The notes beneath the pieces are model-generated. The model saw only the letters and a list, made by a program, of their open reading frames with translations. It ran no database searches and had not been told where the DNA came from. Shown here one piece after another: positions 60,468 to 64,000 of a stretch of 64,000 nt of DNA; the stretch's first letter is position 1, and every line of letters begins with the position of its first letter. Source of the DNA: Galbibacter mesophilus (lineage in GTDB: Bacteria; Bacteroidota; Bacteroidia; Flavobacteriales; Flavobacteriaceae). Location: the NCBI RefSeq assembly GCF_023721415.1, contig NZ_JAMQVC010000001.1:992001-1056000 (forward strand). The letters run 5' to 3'. A program made the translations under genes and the position numbers.

Positions 60468-61475
60468 TTAACTATTAATCGCTTTTATGCCTTCCCTGAT
60501 TTTATCTTCCAGTTCTTCTAGAAGTTCTGGATTGTCTTGAAGTAAGGTTTTTACGGCATCACGGCCTTGTCCAAGTTTGGTATCGCCATAACTGAACCAA
60601 GAACCACTTTTCTTGATGATTTCAAACTCTACTCCTAAATCCAATATCTCACCTACTCGGGAAATCCCTTCACCATACATAATATCAAACTCAGTAGATT
60701 TAAACGGTGGTGCTACTTTATTTTTAACCACTTTAACACGGGTTTTGTTACCAGAGGCATCTCCACCACTATCTTTAATCTGCGTAGAACGACGTATGTC
60801 TAATCTTACCGATGCGTAGAACTTTAAAGCATTACCACCAGTGGTAGTCTCTGGATTACCAAACATAACCCCGATTTTCTCCCTAAGCTGGTTAATAAAT
60901 ATCACTGTACATTTTGTTTTACTGATGCTAGAAGTAAGCTTTCGAAGTGCCTGCGACATCAAACGAGCATGAAGTCCCATTTTGGAGTCTCCCATTTCGC
61001 CTTCAATTTCACTTTTAGGTGTTAGGGCCGCTACAGAATCGATAATTACAATATCGATGGCTCCAGAACGAATAAGGTTATCTGCAATTTCTAAGGCTTG
61101 CTCACCGTGGTCGGGTTGCGATATGATTAAATTATCGATATCTACCCCTAATTTTTTAGCATAAAAACGATCGAATGCGTGCTCTGCATCTATAAATGCT
61201 GCAATACCTCCGGCCTTTTGTGCTTCGGCAATGGCATGCAATGTTAAGGTGGTTTTACCTGAGGATTCCGGCCCGTATATTTCTATAACCCTTCCTCGTG
61301 GATAACCGCCAACGCCTAAGGCAATATCCAACCCGAGTGAGCCTGTTGGTATGGCATCTACATCTTCTACTACACTATCGCCCATTTTCATCACCGCTCC
61401 TTTTCCGTAGGTTTTATCCAACTTGTCTAAAGTGAGCTTTAGTGCTTTTAACTTCGCATCTTTTTCAGAACTCAT
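60468..61475 (-). CDS. recA: Recombinase RecA
   Basis: RecA of 335 residues, the strand-exchange protein. Walker A is GPESSGKT at residues 68-75; [20 protein letters not shown] and the central GSGDTKLGQ-type loops, plus [28 protein letters not shown], are conserved. The acidic C-terminal tail is short, as in Bacteroidota. No LexA box is seen in the upstream region, though flavobacterial damage responses differ from the enterobacterial one. The transcript continues through repeat copy 4. Confidence 0.98.
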   Translation of the reverse strand: MSSEKDAKLKALKLTLDKLDKTYGKGAVMKMGDSVVEDVDAIPTGSLGLDIALGVGGYPRGRVIEIYGPESSGKTTLTLHAIAEAQKAGGIAAFIDAEHAFDRFYAKKLGVDIDNLIISQPDHGEQALEIADNLIRSGAIDIVIIDSVAALTPKSEIEGEMGDSKMGLHARLMSQALRKLTSSISKTKCTVIFINQLREKIGVMFGNPETTTGGNALKFYASVRLDIRRSTQIKDSGGDASGNKTRVKVVKNKVAPPFKSTEFDIMYGEGISRVGEILDLGVEFEIIKKSGSWFSYGDTKLGQGRDAVKTLLQDNPELLEELEDKIREGIKAINS

Positions 61476-61811
61476 TTTTTCTCTTTGCTTTTGTTATGAT
61501 TCGTGCTAAAATACTATTTCTTTTTGCATCCTACAATTTGCCACGCAACCTTTTTGGATATTTATCATCTATCCTAAAAAGGATTAACCAATTAATGCCA
61601 ATGCAATGTCTCATTAATTGGATTTTTGAATTACTTAACCGTTGCTTATGTGCAATGGTAAGCTTCAATGATGGGCAGATTTGTTGTTGTTTTTGCAATG
61701 ATGAATATGTTTAAATATTTAACAACAACAGTTTGGCCGCGAGAAGAGTTTCAATGTATTTTGAAACTCTTTTTGTTTCTTACCTTAACGGAAATATGTG
61801 TTAACAGCCCA
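61476..61811. other. Spacer with two plus-strand hairpins, possible small RNA
   Basis: A 336-bp interval upstream of recA. It contains a 10-bp CCAATTAATG/CATTAATTGG hairpin (61588-61597 with 61612-61621) and a terminator-like 10-bp AGAGTTTCAA/TTGAAACTCT hairpin (61745-61754 with 61761-61770) followed by T5 on the plus strand, although no plus-strand gene precedes it. The recA promoter must also lie here. The open frame 61442-61714 does not look real. Confidence 0.45.
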
Positions 61812-62288
61812 TTAATGATCATGATTTTCCACCAACTGCTTATGTATTTTATCTACCCAAGCGACCAATCTTTTTTTATCTGCTTCTGAAAGCCTTGCTT
61901 CTTTATGAAGGGTAGCATACATTTTTTTAGGCATTTTTTCCGTTTGAATATCAAACAACATGGCTCGTAAAGCCACTTCCCTGTCTAAAACACTTAAACT
62001 TTCCCATTCAGAAAAATTCAAAACAAACTTTCCTTGATTAATATTTTGTGTGATGTACCAATTAATGGGCACAACCTCATCGTACCATTTGTAATGGGTG
62101 TTGTTGGAGTGGCAGTCGTAACAGGCGTTTAAAAATAAATCACTTATTTCTTTAGGTGCTGAGGTGCTATATAAAAAATCAGCGGTATTGTTAATCTCTT
62201 CGGAAGTATTTTTAGTGTACCGAAACAATTGCAATCCCAGAAATAGAATTAATAAAATAAATAGTGATACCGCAGTACGACTTGTCAT
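61812..62288 (-). CDS. Haem-binding domain protein (single CXXCH)
   Basis: Membrane-anchored haem protein of 158 residues from the ATG at 62288 (a longer reading from 62327 adds 13 charged residues and cannot be excluded). After an N-terminal membrane helix (TAVSLFILLILFLGLQLF) comes the Haem_bd core: LNACYDCHSNNTHYKWYDEV with the CXXCH site (CYDCH), then VPINWYITQNINQGKFVLNF. These small c-type cytochrome-like proteins are common in Bacteroidota and may carry electrons in the periplasm. Next to the class C hydrolase gene, with no obvious functional link. Confidence 0.8.
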   Translation of the reverse strand: MTSRTAVSLFILLILFLGLQLFRYTKNTSEEINNTADFLYSTSAPKEISDLFLNACYDCHSNNTHYKWYDEVVPINWYITQNINQGKFVLNFSEWESLSVLDREVALRAMLFDIQTEKMPKKMYATLHKEARLSEADKKRLVAWVDKIHKQLVENHDH

Positions 62289-62487
62289 TTGATGTAAGTT
62301 TTTTGTTATTTTCCTCTCCCTAACCATTATTTGAAGGCAGATTTAGGGGTTGTCCTATATTCTAATACGAATATAAAATATCTTGACTTATAAAGTAAAT
62401 AATCTATATATTAATTGCTGAAGAATACTGGAAAGGAAAGGATAGAGAAATACTACTCTTCATCTTATTTCTTTTTTAATACTATTT

Positions 62488-63897
62488 CTACTCTATCGCC
62501 TCAGCTATACCGCTTAAAAAGCCATTAAAGTCGAAAGCGTCTCCAGAGGCAAGTCCCATTCTCACTACAACTAAATCTTTGGAAGGGACAATGTAGACAC
62601 GTTGCCCTTGGAAACCGTCTGCGAAATAAGTATCGGTAGGGGCATCGGGAAGTTTTTTGGAGGCATTGAGCCAAAAATGACCGCCATACATGCCTTCGGA
62701 ATTTGGTGCGGGAGTGGACACATAATCCACCCAATCTTTATCAAATAATTGATCGCCGTTCCAATAGCCATTGTGCAAATATAGGAGTCCGAATTTCCCC
62801 CAATCACGCGTTGTGGCCCATCCGTAGGAAGAGCCTACGAAATTCCCGGCGGCATCGGTTTCCAACACCATACTCTTCATCCCAATACGATCAATGAGTT
62901 TTTGGTAAGGAAAGTTTAGGTATTCTTCATAAGTACTGAATTCCTTCCGAAGCAAACCGGATAATAAATTGGAGGTTCCTGAAGAGTAGTTCCATTGTTC
63001 ATTCGGTTTGGCATCTGCTTCCTTATTCGCTTGTGCAGCGCTCATATCTTCAGCTAAAAAAAGCATTTTAGTAACATCAGAAATGGTGGCATAATCTTCC
63101 TCCCATTCCAAACCACTATTCATTTGAAGTAAATTGCTATAGGTGATATTTTTACGGCTATCTGTTTGCCAAGCATCCACCGGGGCGGGGTTGCTAACTT
63201 TCAATTTTCCTTCGCATTGCAGAATTCCGTACAGCGTTGCCATGACGCTTTTAGTCATGGACCAACCCAACAATTTTGAATCCCTGTTTAAGGAATCACC
63301 ATATTTTTCAGCAACAATCTGGTCTTTATAAATCACCAAAACCGACCGTGTTTTTTGTACATCGTTATTGGAAAAGGCTTCTTCTACCGCTTTGTCTATT
63401 TGTTGGTAGTTTACATTGGCAAAAACCGTGTCTTTTTGAGGCAACTCTCCGTACGGATAGGGCAAATTAGTCTGTTTTTGCCATCGAGAAGGCGCTGTTG
63501 CAGCACTTATCGTTTCCAAATCTGCTTTTTTAGGTACCAACACGCATCCTAAGCCTTCCCTGTAAACGGCAATCCTTTCTTGGAGTCCGTAAACACTGGA
63601 TGTTGCGAGTTTATCTGCTTCGTCCACTTTGTTTTTCGCGAGATTTACAGGGGAAAAGTTATTGTCGTGTTTTTCGGTAAATTCTATAGTCCGATTATCG
63701 AGAAAATTGCACGAACATACATTTTTTGCTGCGTAGCCGCTTATGATATTCAGTTTTGGATAGTTGAAATAAAATACGGCAACAAGGGCAAAACATATAA
63801 GGAGAATCGTATAGAGGGCGAAGCGTTTGAAGTTTTTCACAATATATGAGTTTGTATTATCGACGAATAAAGATAAAAAATACTTTCCTCTAGGCAT
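62488..63897 (-). CDS. Class C serine hydrolase (beta-lactamase-related)
   Basis: Serine hydrolase of 469 residues with a membrane helix at about 24-45. The SxxK motif is SMTK with S213 and K216; the YxN-type segment is WNYSSGTSN and the third position shows GFQG. This fits the class C beta-lactamase-related superfamily, which includes esterases and D-aminopeptidases; activity on beta-lactams cannot be inferred. A short cysteine-rich stretch (KNVCSCNF) follows the membrane helix. A GTG internal start is possible but the ATG at 63897 is clear. Confidence 0.87.
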   Translation of the reverse strand: MPRGKYFLSLFVDNTNSYIVKNFKRFALYTILLICFALVAVFYFNYPKLNIISGYAAKNVCSCNFLDNRTIEFTEKHDNNFSPVNLAKNKVDEADKLATSSVYGLQERIAVYREGLGCVLVPKKADLETISAATAPSRWQKQTNLPYPYGELPQKDTVFANVNYQQIDKAVEEAFSNNDVQKTRSVLVIYKDQIVAEKYGDSLNRDSKLLGWSMTKSVMATLYGILQCEGKLKVSNPAPVDAWQTDSRKNITYSNLLQMNSGLEWEEDYATISDVTKMLFLAEDMSAAQANKEADAKPNEQWNYSSGTSNLLSGLLRKEFSTYEEYLNFPYQKLIDRIGMKSMVLETDAAGNFVGSSYGWATTRDWGKFGLLYLHNGYWNGDQLFDKDWVDYVSTPAPNSEGMYGGHFWLNASKKLPDAPTDTYFADGFQGQRVYIVPSKDLVVVRMGLASGDAFDFNGFLSGIAEAIE

Positions 63898-63951
63898 CTC
63901 CCTTTAAACAAAACTTTCCCGCCTTCTCTTTTTAAGCTTCCAACTTTACCG

Positions 63952-63959
63952 TACTTTTG
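63952..63959 (+). promoter_or_regulatory. Bacteroidota -7 box near the right edge
   Basis: TACTTTTG fits TAnnTTTG, 27 bases before the ATG at 63987. It suggests a plus-strand gene starts at the window edge. Confidence 0.4.
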
Positions 63960-63986
63960 TGCTTTATCTTTTTAGTAAGAACCACT

Positions 63987-64000
63987 ATGATTGATGTACA
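63987..64000 (+). CDS. Partial gene start at the window edge
   Basis: ATG at 63987 opens a frame that runs off the window after four codons (MIDV). A -7 box precedes it. Too little is present to name the product. Confidence 0.3.

Noticed and set aside
61442-61714. Plus-strand open frame overlapping the recA start
   Set aside because: Hydrophobic and cysteine-rich by chance, runs over the recA 5' end on the opposite strand and lacks a family pattern. I treat the interval as spacer.
1-64000. tRNA, rRNA, prophage, insertion sequence or biosynthetic gene cluster
   Set aside because: I looked for tRNA-like T-arm motifs (GGTTCGAATCC), transposase and integrase motifs and multi-modular synthases on both strands and saw none. 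A dedicated search program would be more sensitive than reading.

Overview
The window looks like a chromosomal segment from a marine-type member of the Flavobacteriaceae (Bacteroidota). It is AT-rich. It carries gldH, which is specific to gliding Bacteroidota. Lipoproteins with short Bacteroidota lipoboxes are common (GldH, two cytochrome P460s, a DUF4292 protein, a Bor-like protein). Several genes lie behind -7 boxes of the TAnnTTTG type, and there are HU-CCDC81/SPOR, DUF2490, DUF4168 and DUF6787 proteins. I found no rRNA, tRNA, CRISPR array, transposase, integrase or phage module. Most of the window is dense housekeeping sequence with short operons.

Layout. 0-2 kb: 3-oxoacid CoA-transferase subunits, with a four-helix-bundle (S23/IVP-type) gene between them. 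2-7.2 kb: a GNAT acetyltransferase, a GT39-type membrane glycosyltransferase, two unknown genes flanking a ten-unit 21-bp tandem array, and a flavin disulfide reductase. 7.3-10.3 kb: ferredoxin plus TrhP-type U32 protein, a DUF2490 protein, a nicotinamidase. 10.5-16.8 kb: PBP1A, GldH, RicT, TrhO and a carbohydrate-binding-like lipoprotein. 17-21.8 kb: Bor-like lipoprotein, QueD, LpxH, methyltransferase pair, LUD protein, sigma-like protein. 22-25.6 kb: lactonase-like propeller, small envelope proteins and two P460 lipoproteins. 26-29.9 kb: a compact methionine-sulfoxide/SelO operon (msrB, msrA, selO, DM13, DUF427, divergent msrA). 30-33.7 kb: RecJ, OsmC, an Fe-S uracil-DNA glycosylase and RsmI. 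33.8-38.9 kb: M24 peptidase, DoxX, thymidine kinase, alanine racemase, MscL. 39.4-44.4 kb: Asd, S9 peptidase, an ABC ATPase, a DUF4168 protein. 44.5-52.9 kb: an envelope cluster with flippase, dUTPase, sugar nucleotidyltransferase, TPR protein, DUF4292 lipoprotein and EnvC-like activator. 53-60 kb: thioesterase, HU-SPOR fusion, DprA, TrpS, acyltransferase, and an ECF sigma factor with a membrane-to-barrel partner. 60-64 kb: RecA, a haem-binding protein, a class C serine hydrolase and the first codons of a further gene.

The most striking non-coding feature is a family of four dispersed intergenic repeats (about 10.4, 14.7, 39.2 and 60.3 kb). They share a closed multi-branch fold. Several stem positions differ between copies with the pairing kept, which points to selection on a folded RNA or DNA. 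A second unusual feature is the 21-bp array at 4.8-5.0 kb, exactly in phase over ten units and open only as a heptad-repeat peptide on the minus strand.

Functional links: two unrelated enzymes for wobble-uridine 5-hydroxylation (TrhP with a ferredoxin, and the O2-using TrhO) lie within 8 kb. The methionine-sulfoxide reductases and SelO form a redox-repair operon. Outer-envelope maintenance recurs throughout (PBP1A, GldH, LpxH, flippase, EnvC-like, SPOR, MscL).
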